DNA from: Rudaea sp.
GTDB taxonomy: Bacteria > Pseudomonadota > Gammaproteobacteria > Xanthomonadales > Rhodanobacteraceae
Direction: 5' to 3'
Length of the DNA: 7,909 nt
Assembly (NCBI GenBank): GCA_025934455.1
Contig: JAICYA010000077.1
Coordinates: forward strand, 1-7,909
Below are positions 1-4,911 of the stretch, piece after piece; the stretch's first letter is position 1, and each line of letters opens with the position of its first letter. The notes below the pieces were generated by a model. The model had not been told where the DNA came from and did not search any database. It worked only from the letters and a program-made list of their open reading frames with translations. The position numbers and the translations under genes were made by a program.

Positions 1-153
1 AAAGGCTTCACGCCCGAAATGGCCTTGCGCGTCGGCGCACTCTCCGGCAACGGCGCGGCGCTGTGGCTGCGCATGCAGCAGGATTTCGACCTGTGGCACG
101 CGCAACGCAAGCTCGCCGGCGAGCTGCGCGCGATCCAGCGCGAAGCGGCGTGA
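1..153 (+). CDS. higA: HigA-family antitoxin, XRE type (3' end only)
   Basis: Frame 1 is open from the left edge to a TGA at 151-153, giving the last 50 residues of a protein whose start lies outside the window. The tail reads FTPEMALRVG, then a short linker, then ALWLRMQQDFDLWHAQR and a basic C-terminal helix. The pattern 'PEMALR ... WL.(M/L)Q..(Y/F)DLW.A' is the end of the helix-turn-helix domain and the following helix of HigA-type antitoxins. These bind and neutralise the HigB mRNA endonuclease and repress their own operon. In higBA operons the toxin usually comes first, so a higB would be expected just left of the window; this is inference. The gene converges on hicB, and only 18 nt separate the two stop codons. 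No clear terminator lies between them. The family call rests on the C-terminal motif only. Confidence 0.7.
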   Translation, partial: KGFTPEMALRVGALSGNGAALWLRMQQDFDLWHAQRKLAGELRAIQREAA

Positions 154-171
154 AGTCCGCGCGGCATCGCC

Positions 172-510
172 TTACATCAAGCGCGCGGCCTGCCCGAGTT
201 TCTTGGCGACGATGGCGTTGAGCGACACGCCGACCCGTGCCGCCTCGATCGCCAGCGCGCGGTGCAGTTCCTTGTCGATGCGCACGTTGAACACGCCCGA
301 GTAGCGCTTGCGCGCGGGCGCGACGGGAACTGGAATTCCCTCGGCCTTGTACGTAGCCTTGACCGCGCGCCAGGCGCCTGCGAGTTGCTTGAGCGCGGCC
401 TCCGGCGAATCGCCGAACGCCGACACTTCCGGCAGTTCCGCCAGATGCGCGACAAACGCGCCGTCGTCCGGCAAAAGATTCACGGCGAACCCATCGAATT
501 TATCCTTCAT
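172..510 (-). CDS. hicB: HicB antitoxin with ribbon-helix-helix C-terminus
   Basis: The predicted 112-residue protein would neutralise the HicA mRNA interferase encoded just upstream and repress the operon through its DNA-binding domain. Residues about 6-60 (GFAVNLLPDDGAFVAHLAELPEV, then FGDSPEAALKQLAGAW) match the degenerate RNase-H-like HicB fold that caps the toxin. Residues about 70-107 (YSGVFNVRIDKELHRALAIEA, then VGVSLNAIVAKKL) form a ribbon-helix-helix domain: the beta-strand FNVRI is followed by two helices with the SLNAIV turn. The ATG is supported by a GAGGA Shine-Dalgarno five bases upstream. The first codons overlap the end of hicA by 11 nt, so translation of the two is probably coupled. 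Size and domain order are normal for HicB antitoxins that use an RHH rather than an HTH domain. No defect is visible. Confidence 0.9.
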   Translation of the reverse strand: MKDKFDGFAVNLLPDDGAFVAHLAELPEVSAFGDSPEAALKQLAGAWRAVKATYKAEGIPVPVAPARKRYSGVFNVRIDKELHRALAIEAARVGVSLNAIVAKKLGQAARLM

Positions 511-739
511 GGCTGTCCTCGATCAGACGCAAGGCCTGCACGACCTGGTAACCCTTCGCGCGTCCGCGGTCGGATTGAATCGGGATCGCGCGTCGGCCCG
601 GCGAAAGCCATACGCGATGCGACCCGCTCTGCCGCTTCATCACGAAACCGCATTGCGCCAGCAACGTCTCGAATTCCGCGAAACTCAATCCGTTCGGATT
701 GGCGCGGGCCTTGGCGAGCAGCTTTTCGCGCTTCGTCAC
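500..739 (-). CDS. hicA: HicA-type mRNA interferase toxin
   Basis: The predicted 79-residue protein is a small double-stranded-RNA-binding-like ribonuclease that cleaves mRNA when free of HicB. Landmarks are the N-terminal KREKLLAKARANPNGLSF, the segment LSFAEFETLLAQCGF, the catalytic-type motif RQSGSHRVW with His41, and the C-terminal AKGYQVVQALRLIED. This is the longer HicA variety, with 'KREKLL...' at the front and 'AK.YQV.Q...' at the end. The key histidine is present, so the toxin looks intact. The frame stays open far upstream, but the upstream part is antisense-phase translation of the lipoprotein gene. The start chosen is GTG at 739-737, because homologous sequence begins at KREKLL and no in-frame ATG lies nearby. 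No Shine-Dalgarno precedes it, and the predicted promoter would start the transcript at about this codon. It overlaps hicB by 11 nt. Confidence 0.85.
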   Translation of the reverse strand: MTKREKLLAKARANPNGLSFAEFETLLAQCGFVMKRQSGSHRVWLSPGRRAIPIQSDRGRAKGYQVVQALRLIEDSHEG

Positions 740-774
740 CGTGTAACTATATTCAGTTACATTCGATGAGGCAA
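740..774 (-). promoter_or_regulatory. Predicted sigma-70 promoter of hicAB
   Basis: On the minus strand a TTGCCT -35 (774-769) is separated by exactly 17 nt from a TATAGT -10 (751-746). The hexamers match consensus at 4/6 and 5/6 positions. The first base of the hicA GTG is the seventh base after the -10, so transcription would begin at or within a base of the start codon and give a leaderless message. This fits the lack of a Shine-Dalgarno. The element lies between the end of the lipoprotein gene and hicA. It is read by eye, not tested. Confidence 0.6.
742..761. promoter_or_regulatory. Inverted repeat over the hicAB -10: probable HicB operator
   Basis: Two perfect 7-bp arms, TGTAACT (742-748) and AGTTACA (755-761), flank a 6-bp AT-rich spacer. 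The repeat covers the whole predicted -10 of hicA and part of the -35/-10 spacer. That is where a self-repressing antitoxin binds in many type II modules. HicB here carries a ribbon-helix-helix domain, which recognises short inverted repeats as paired dimers. Binding by HicB is inferred from position and symmetry. Confidence 0.6.
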
Positions 775-783
775 GCGCCAGCC

Positions 784-1152
784 TTACGGCGCCACCACGT
801 TGTAACCGCGCCCGGCCATGCAGCGATCGACGATGTCGCGCTGTTCGGCGGAACCATAGACGGCGCCTTGCACACCGCCATTGGCCGCGCCCCATGCGGC
901 TACGCGCGCGACGTCGTTGCCGCGCAATCCAACCGCAGCGGCCAAAACCGCGCCGAGCACCGCGCCGACGGCGGCTCCGCCGGCGGCTTGCTGCGCGGCC
1001 GGACGCTGCGCCGCCAGTTGCTGACAATCGGCGAGATCGGCCTCGTAACTTCCCTTGCTGACGCCGGAATCGGTCAGCGGACGGTACTGCTCGACCGCGC
1101 AACCGCCAAGCGACGCGGCCAGACACGCGACGAACGCGAGTTTCGCTTTCAT
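784..1152 (-). CDS. Glycine-zipper lipoprotein of unknown function
   Basis: The 122-residue protein starts with a type II signal peptide, MKAKLAFVACLAASLGGC, with lipobox LGGC and acylated Cys18. A short linker is followed by a conserved-looking block (YEADLADCQQLA, residues 36-47) with Cys43. Then come two glycine-zipper hairpins: G59-x3-G63-x3-G67, and G88-x3-G92-x3-G96-x3-G100. The tail, QRDIVDRCMAGRGYNVV, holds a second cysteine, Cys111. Many small proteobacterial lipoproteins share this layout of 'C...LA', Gly zipper and 'C..GRGY.V', but no precise role is known to me. The protein is probably anchored in the outer membrane, where the zippers could pack into a membrane or oligomer. The ATG has a strong SD (AGGGGG, five bases upstream). 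The gene lies 75 nt downstream of nlpD on the same strand, and no clear promoter was found for it. Confidence 0.8.
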   Translation of the reverse strand: MKAKLAFVACLAASLGGCAVEQYRPLTDSGVSKGSYEADLADCQQLAAQRPAAQQAAGGAAVGAVLGAVLAAAVGLRGNDVARVAAWGAANGGVQGAVYGSAEQRDIVDRCMAGRGYNVVAP

Positions 1153-1157
1153 GGATT

Positions 1158-1163
1158 CCCCCT
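1158..1163 (-). promoter_or_regulatory. Shine-Dalgarno of the glycine-zipper lipoprotein
   Basis: AGGGGG on the minus strand ends five bases before the ATG at 1152-1150. It fixes that ATG as the start and places the lipobox at residues 15-18, as expected for a signal peptide of this class. Confidence 0.65.
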
Positions 1164-1227
1164 TTCACTACGAACACAGCTTACATCTTGTGGTCGAGCA
1201 GCAGCGCTGCAGGTTGTTCGCAGGTTC

Positions 1228-2229
1228 CTATCGCGCCGGCAGGTACTCCAGCGGATTGACCGGCTTGCCGTTCTTGCGGATCTCGAAGTGCAGCTCGTCG
1301 CGGCTGGCGCTGGTCGCGCCCATCTCGGCGATTTCCTGGCCGGCTTTCACGCGCTCGCCTTCCTTGACCAGGCGCTTGCGGTTGTGGCCGTAGGCGGACA
1401 GGAAGTTGGCGTTGTGCTTGACGATGATGAGTTCGCCGTAACCGATCAGGCCGTTGCCGCTGTACACGACTTCGCCGTCGGCGGCGGCACGCACCGGATC
1501 GCCCGCGCTGCCGGCGATGTCCAGGCCCTGTTTTGTCTGGTCGCCGGAAACGTAGGTACCGACGACCTTGCCGTCCGCCGGCCAGCGCCAGGCGACGCCG
1601 CCGGCATTGAGTTCGGCGACGTTTACGGGCGGCTTCGACGGTGCCGGCGCCGCGATCGGTTTGACCGGCGGCGGAGTTTCGACGGGCTTCGGCGCAATTT
1701 CCACAGGCTTCGGTGCCGCCGCGACGGGTTTCTCCGCGGGCGCTGTGGTCGCTGGCGTGGGCGTCGGCGCAGTCGCTGGCTGAGCGGGCAAGGGTTCAAA
1801 CGCCGAAGGTTTCGGTGCGGTCGAGGCCGATGCCAGCGGCGCGGTCGTCGCGGCTTCACCGATGCCCGACGTCACCGCCTGACCCGGCCGCGGCTCGATG
1901 ACGGTCGGCGCCGCGGAGGCAACGGCTCGCGGCGCACTCAGGCGCAGATCCTGCCCGACCAGAATCCGGTACGGCGAAACAATGCCGTTCCACGCTGCCA
2001 GATCGCGAAAGTCCAATCCATGCTTGAACGCGATCGAATACAGCGTGTCGCCATGCACGACGTGGTAAGTCGTTTGCGCGGGTGCCGCAGATGTGGACGA
2101 TGCCGGCGCGTTTTCGTTCGGCAGCGACAAGTCCACCACCGGCGCGGGCGGATTCGACGCGCATCCCGCCAGCCAGACCGCAACGGCAACGAACGGGAAT
2201 CGCAAAATCGCACGGGCGGTTATCCGCAT
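1228..2229 (-). CDS. nlpD: NlpD-like lipoprotein: LysM plus degenerate LytM/M23 domain
   Basis: The 333-residue lipoprotein would localise to the cell envelope and activate a cell-wall amidase of the AmiC type during daughter-cell separation. Residues 1-23 are a lipoprotein signal with lipobox LAGC and Cys23. Residues about 54-98 are a LysM peptidoglycan-binding domain (TYHVVHGDTLYSIAFKHGLD through ILVGQDLRL). Residues about 100-205 are an Ala/Pro/Thr-rich linker with a repeated PKPVE. Residues about 213-330 are a LytM domain ending LHFEIRKNGKPVNPLEYLP. Two usual zinc-ligand positions are lost: KQGLDIAG has Lys233 where active enzymes have His, and ELHFE has Glu312 for the first His of HxH. 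Asp237 and His314 remain. E. coli NlpD is also catalytically inactive, so this is a regulator. The ATG has GAGGT five bases upstream and lies 10 nt after yqaA. No rpoS follows. Confidence 0.93.
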   Translation of the reverse strand: MRITARAILRFPFVAVAVWLAGCASNPPAPVVDLSLPNENAPASSTSAAPAQTTYHVVHGDTLYSIAFKHGLDFRDLAAWNGIVSPYRILVGQDLRLSAPRAVASAAPTVIEPRPGQAVTSGIGEAATTAPLASASTAPKPSAFEPLPAQPATAPTPTPATTAPAEKPVAAAPKPVEIAPKPVETPPPVKPIAAPAPSKPPVNVAELNAGGVAWRWPADGKVVGTYVSGDQTKQGLDIAGSAGDPVRAAADGEVVYSGNGLIGYGELIIVKHNANFLSAYGHNRKRLVKEGERVKAGQEIAEMGATSASRDELHFEIRKNGKPVNPLEYLPAR

Positions 2230-2234
2230 CGGAT

Positions 2235-2239
2235 ACCTC
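2235..2239 (-). promoter_or_regulatory. Shine-Dalgarno of nlpD
   Basis: GAGGT lies in the 10-nt gap after the yqaA stop, five bases before the nlpD ATG. It supports the chosen start and reinitiation after yqaA. The gap is too short for a separate promoter, although one inside yqaA cannot be excluded. Confidence 0.6.
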
Positions 2240-2845
2240 TCAGCGCAGGTACTTGAAGTAGATCACGATCAAAACAATGAGCGCGATGATCGCCCAACCT
2301 ATCCATTCGATCCAGCGATGGATCGCCTTCTCGGCGCGTTCGCCGCCGAGGCGGATCAGACCGCACAGCAGGTAAACGCGCTTGCCTCGGCCGACCGCGA
2401 TGCCGGCAAGAAACGGCAGCATCGGCATGCCGACGATGCCGCAGGCCCAGCTCGCGACCTTCATCGGGATCGGCACGAAGCCGGCCGCGACCAGCAGCCA
2501 GAACGCCTTCCACGGATGCGCCACGGCGTCGGCGCGGAATTCGGTGACCAGCGAATCGAGATGGGAAAGCATGCCGGAACCGGCCAGATACGGGCGCAGC
2601 GCGTCGAAGGCGTAATGGCCGAGCGCGTAGCCGATCAGCGACCCGACCAGCGAGAACGCGAGGCTGATCGAGGCGTAGCGCGCCCAGCGCGCGGGCTTCG
2701 CCAGCGTCATCGGCGCGAGCATGAATTCCGGCGCGATTGGAAAGATGAAGGCTTCGACGAAGCTCAATCCGGCCAGATAGGCCTGCGCGCGCGGATGCGC
2801 GGCCCAGCGCAGGGCGATCTCGTAAAGCGGCTTGAACAATCGCAT
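2240..2845 (-). CDS. yqaA: YqaA-like DedA/VTT-family inner membrane protein
   Basis: The 201-residue polytopic membrane protein belongs to the DedA/VTT superfamily, several members of which act in lipid-carrier flipping or membrane homeostasis. The role of the YqaA branch is not settled. The N-terminal re-entrant segment carries the family-type acidic/proline pattern FVEAFIFPIAPEFML (Glu31, Pro36, Pro39, Glu40). Further hydrophobic stretches lie at about 57-78, 114-136, 138-150 and 182-198. The second half holds GFVPIPMKVASWACG (122-136) and AGIAVGRGKRVY (147-158), the matching family motif with conserved Gly and Arg. The frame is open upstream inside pcm, but the real start is the ATG at 2845-2843, which overlaps the pcm TGA by one base (TGATG). 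Stop-start overlap indicates translational coupling to pcm. The gene sits between pcm and nlpD. Confidence 0.88.
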   Translation of the reverse strand: MRLFKPLYEIALRWAAHPRAQAYLAGLSFVEAFIFPIAPEFMLAPMTLAKPARWARYASISLAFSLVGSLIGYALGHYAFDALRPYLAGSGMLSHLDSLVTEFRADAVAHPWKAFWLLVAAGFVPIPMKVASWACGIVGMPMLPFLAGIAVGRGKRVYLLCGLIRLGGERAEKAIHRWIEWIGWAIIALIVLIVIYFKYLR

Positions 2846-3522
2846 CAGGTCACACCGCCGAGCAGCGGGACGAAACTGACGTGGCCCAGCATTTCCGCTT
2901 TCCACGCCTCGCCCTCGCGGCGGTAGCGCAACAGGCGCTGTGCGCCGGCGGGGCCGACCGGCGCGACCAGCACGCCGTCTGGCGCAAGCTGCGCGAACAA
3001 TGCGGCGTCCACTTCCTCGCCGGCGGCGGTGAGCATGATCGCGTCGTAGGGCGCGAACTCGGGCCAACCGAGCTTGCCATCGTCGTGCCGGCTGCGGATG
3101 TTGTCGATGCCGAGCTTGCGGAAACGCCGGCGCGCGTCGCGCAGCAGTTCCTCGATGCGCTCGACCGTGTACACATTTCCACAAAGCGCGGCGAGCACGG
3201 CGGCCTGATAGCCAGAGCCGGTGCCGATCTCCAGCACCTTGTCAGGAATCTTCGGCTCGATCAGCGCCTCGGTCATGCGCGCCACGACCCACGGCTGCGA
3301 GATCGTCTGGCCCAACCCGATCGGCAGCGCGGTGTCCTCGTAGGCGCGCGAGGCCAGCGCCTCTTCCATGAACAGGTGACGCGGCAGGCGCCCGATCACG
3401 TCCAGCACGCGGCGGTCGGCGATGCCTTCGGCCTTGAGCCGTTCGATCAAGCGATCGCGCGCGCGCTGGCTGGTCATGCCCAGGCCGCGCGCCTCGGGCG
3501 TGGGACGCGAAAATATGTTCAT
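2845..3522 (-). CDS. pcm: Protein-L-isoaspartate O-methyltransferase
   Basis: The 225-residue cytosolic enzyme transfers a methyl group from S-adenosylmethionine to isoaspartyl residues in ageing proteins, starting their repair. The substrate-loop signature [20 protein letters not shown] occupies 66-85. SAM motif I is [16 protein letters not shown] (96-111), followed by [11 protein letters not shown] (117-127) and YDAIMLTAA (159-167), then [12 protein letters not shown]. It is about 15 residues longer at the N-terminus than the E. coli enzyme, which would begin at Met16 ([14 protein letters not shown]). Xanthomonad homologues, as I recall them, also carry such an extension with a '(R/V)G(L/I)GMTSQR' junction, so the longer start is kept. 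No good Shine-Dalgarno is seen before either start. The gene begins 10 nt after surE and ends in a TGATG overlap with yqaA. SurE and Pcm commonly sit together as a stationary-phase survival pair. Confidence 0.95.
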   Translation of the reverse strand: MNIFSRPTPEARGLGMTSQRARDRLIERLKAEGIADRRVLDVIGRLPRHLFMEEALASRAYEDTALPIGLGQTISQPWVVARMTEALIEPKIPDKVLEIGTGSGYQAAVLAALCGNVYTVERIEELLRDARRRFRKLGIDNIRSRHDDGKLGWPEFAPYDAIMLTAAGEEVDAALFAQLAPDGVLVAPVGPAGAQRLLRYRREGEAWKAEMLGHVSFVPLLGGVT

Positions 3523-3532
3523 CGAGAGGCAT

Positions 3533-4309
3533 TCATGCAGCGCTGTCCAGTTCGAGGGTCAGCGAACCGACCCAACTGCTGACCTTTTCCAGCGCCTGGA
3601 AGCGCGTGAGGTCCACATGGATCGGCGTGATCGAAATGAAGCCGTCGCGCACCGCGTTGAAATCCGTGCCCGGGCCATCGTCCTCGGCTTCGCCGGCCGG
3701 GCCGATCCAGTACATGGGATGGCCGCGCGGATCGCGTTGCGGCACACACGGCGCGGAGCGATGCCGGCGCCCGAGGCGGGTCACCGCGAAGCCGCGCAAT
3801 TCGGCCCAGGGGCGGTCCGGCACGTTGACATTGAGGATGGTGTCGGCGGGCAGCGGATCGACCAGCAGGCGTTGCATGATCGACAACGCCGCCTGCGCCG
3901 CGCTGTGGAAATGCACGCCGACATGATCGGCGGAAACCAGCGACACGGCGATGGCGGGCAGGCCGAGGAAACGGCCTTCCATCGCCGCCGAAACCGTGCC
4001 GGAATAGATCACGTCGTCGCCGAGGTTGCCCGAATTGTTGATGCCGGAAACGACGATATCGGGTTCATGATCGAGCAGGCCGGACAGCGCCAGATGCACG
4101 CAATCGGTCGGCGTGCCGGAAACACGGTAGCGGCGCTCGTCGAGCTTCATCACCCGGATCGGCTGATCCAGGGTCAGCGAATTGCTGGCGCCGGAACGGT
4201 CGCGGTCGGGCGCAACCACGGTGACTTCGCCCACGATCGAAAGCCGTTGCGCCAGGATCTGGATGCCCGGGGCGTCGACGCCGTCGTCGTTGCTGACAAG
4301 TACTCGCAT
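3533..4309 (-). CDS. surE: 5'/3'-nucleotidase SurE
   Basis: The 258-residue cytosolic, divalent-metal-dependent phosphatase acts on nucleoside 5'- and 3'-monophosphates and, in studied members, on short polyphosphate. It supports stationary-phase and stress survival. The sequence opens with the diagnostic [16 protein letters not shown], with metal ligands Asp8 and Asp9. It continues with [17 protein letters not shown] (Ser39), [11 protein letters not shown] and [20 protein letters not shown] with Asn91 as the expected ligand, then [10 protein letters not shown]. The C-terminal part keeps [14 protein letters not shown] and [11 protein letters not shown]. Length and motif order are normal and no key residue is missing. 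It is the first gene of the surE-pcm-yqaA-nlpD run because smr diverges from it upstream, so it probably has its own promoter. AGGCGG lies only three bases before the ATG, which is close for a ribosome site. Confidence 0.97.
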   Translation of the reverse strand: MRVLVSNDDGVDAPGIQILAQRLSIVGEVTVVAPDRDRSGASNSLTLDQPIRVMKLDERRYRVSGTPTDCVHLALSGLLDHEPDIVVSGINNSGNLGDDVIYSGTVSAAMEGRFLGLPAIAVSLVSADHVGVHFHSAAQAALSIMQRLLVDPLPADTILNVNVPDRPWAELRGFAVTRLGRRHRSAPCVPQRDPRGHPMYWIGPAGEAEDDGPGTDFNAVRDGFISITPIHVDLTRFQALEKVSSWVGSLTLELDSAA

Positions 4310-4362
4310 AAGCCGCCTATTCTATCAATTCGCGCGCTGTTTAATTGACGTATCCTCGGTCC
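4310..4362. promoter_or_regulatory. Divergent promoter region between surE and smr, with inverted repeat
   Basis: This 53-nt spacer is AT-richer than its surroundings and must serve both divergent genes. Toward surE (minus) a TAGAAT -10 at 4324-4319 matches 5/6 and would start transcription two or three bases before the ATG. Toward smr (plus) a TTTAAT at 4340-4345 matches 5/6 and would give a leader of about 11 nt. Neither has a convincing -35 at the right spacing. An inverted repeat with perfect 6-bp arms, TCAATT (4325-4330) and AATTGA (4343-4348), 12 nt apart, lies between and over these elements and could be an operator. All of this is read by eye. Confidence 0.4.
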
Positions 4363-4911
4363 ATGCGCAAATCCAAATCCGTCACCATCAGCGAAGACGA
4401 CCTGCGCCTGTTTGCCGACGCGGTCGGGCCGGTGCGGCGCCTGCATGCCCGCGAACAGGCCGACGCGGCGCCGAAGCCGGCGCCCGAGCCAACCCAGTCG
4501 GATCGCGACGAGGCCAGCGTGACCGATGAACTGCTCGACAGCGCCATCGACCCGGCGGCGATCGAGGTCGGCGAGGAACTGAGTTATCTCAAGGACGGTC
4601 ATTCGCCGCGCCTGCTGCGTCAGCTCAAGCGCGGGCACTTTTCCATTGCCGACGAAATCGACCTGCATCAAATGACGGCGGCGGTGGCGCGCGAAGCGGT
4701 CAAGCTATTCCTGGACGAGTCGCGCCGCGACGGACGGCTGTGCGTGAAGCTGATCCACGGCAAGGGCCTGCGCTCGCGTGCCGAAGGACCAGTGCTCAAG
4801 CGCCTGGTCGACGGCATGCTGCGCCGGCGCGCGGATGTGGTCGCCTTCGCCTCGGCCAAGCCGGCCGAAGGCGGGACAGGCGCGGCGGTTGTGCTCCTGA
4901 AACGGCTTTAG
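4363..4911 (+). CDS. Smr-domain protein (SmrA/YdaL-like)
   Basis: The 182-residue protein has a variable acidic N-terminal half (residues 1-75, with a Pro/Ala/Glu-rich stretch at 36-52) and a C-terminal Smr (small MutS-related) domain from about 95 to 182. The domain shows IDLHQMTAAVAREAVKLFL (99-117) with the family DLH motif, KLIHGKGLRS (129-138) with the HGKG motif, and AFASAKPAEGGTGAAVVLL (161-179) with the GGTGA motif. Stand-alone Smr proteins of this type are nucleases or nucleic-acid-binding proteins; the substrate here is unknown. The start is ATG 4363. An in-frame TTG at 4345 exists but overlaps the best -10 candidate and adds no conserved residues. No Shine-Dalgarno is seen. This is the only complete plus-strand gene. 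It diverges from surE, and its TAG overlaps the truD TAA by 4 nt. Confidence 0.9.
   Translation: MRKSKSVTISEDDLRLFADAVGPVRRLHAREQADAAPKPAPEPTQSDRDEASVTDELLDSAIDPAAIEVGEELSYLKDGHSPRLLRQLKRGHFSIADEIDLHQMTAAVAREAVKLFLDESRRDGRLCVKLIHGKGLRSRAEGPVLKRLVDGMLRRRADVVAFASAKPAEGGTGAAVVLLKRL

Noticed and set aside
157..188. A 7-bp GC stem (CCGCGCG / CGCGCGG) with an 18-nt loop at the higA-hicB convergence, considered as a bidirectional terminator.
   Set aside because: The arms are simple CG runs that are also self-complementary, the loop is long, and neither strand has a following U tract.
775..792. A 5-bp GCGCC / GGCGC hairpin around the lipoprotein stop, considered as a terminator before hicA.
   Set aside because: The stem is short, it partly overlaps coding sequence, and no U tract follows.
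500..1177. A 225-codon minus-strand frame that extends hicA far upstream through the lipoprotein gene.
   Set aside because: Only the last 79 residues resemble a protein family. The upstream part is Arg-rich out-of-frame reading of the lipoprotein, and the hicA promoter and operator lie inside it.
1192..1220. A possible hairpin after nlpD, with a palindromic GCAGCGCTGC centre and wobble-paired flanks, considered as the nlpD terminator.
   Set aside because: The stem needs several G-U pairs and the transcript continues into ACCACAAG with no U run.
1680..1735. A short tandem similarity in the nlpD linker, considered as a DNA repeat element.
   Set aside because: It encodes the repeated PKPVE motif of the Pro/Ala-rich linker. 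Two imperfect copies are ordinary for such linkers.
262..2256. A 664-codon plus-strand open frame running through the antisense of hicA, hicB, the lipoprotein and nlpD.
   Set aside because: It is Arg-rich, low-complexity antisense translation of well-supported minus-strand genes. It shows no domain, and long stop-free antisense frames are expected at this GC content.
2846..3184. An N-terminal extension of yqaA into pcm (the frame is open to 3184).
   Set aside because: The extension is a basic out-of-frame reading of pcm. The DedA homology begins at the ATG 2845, which makes a typical TGATG coupling.
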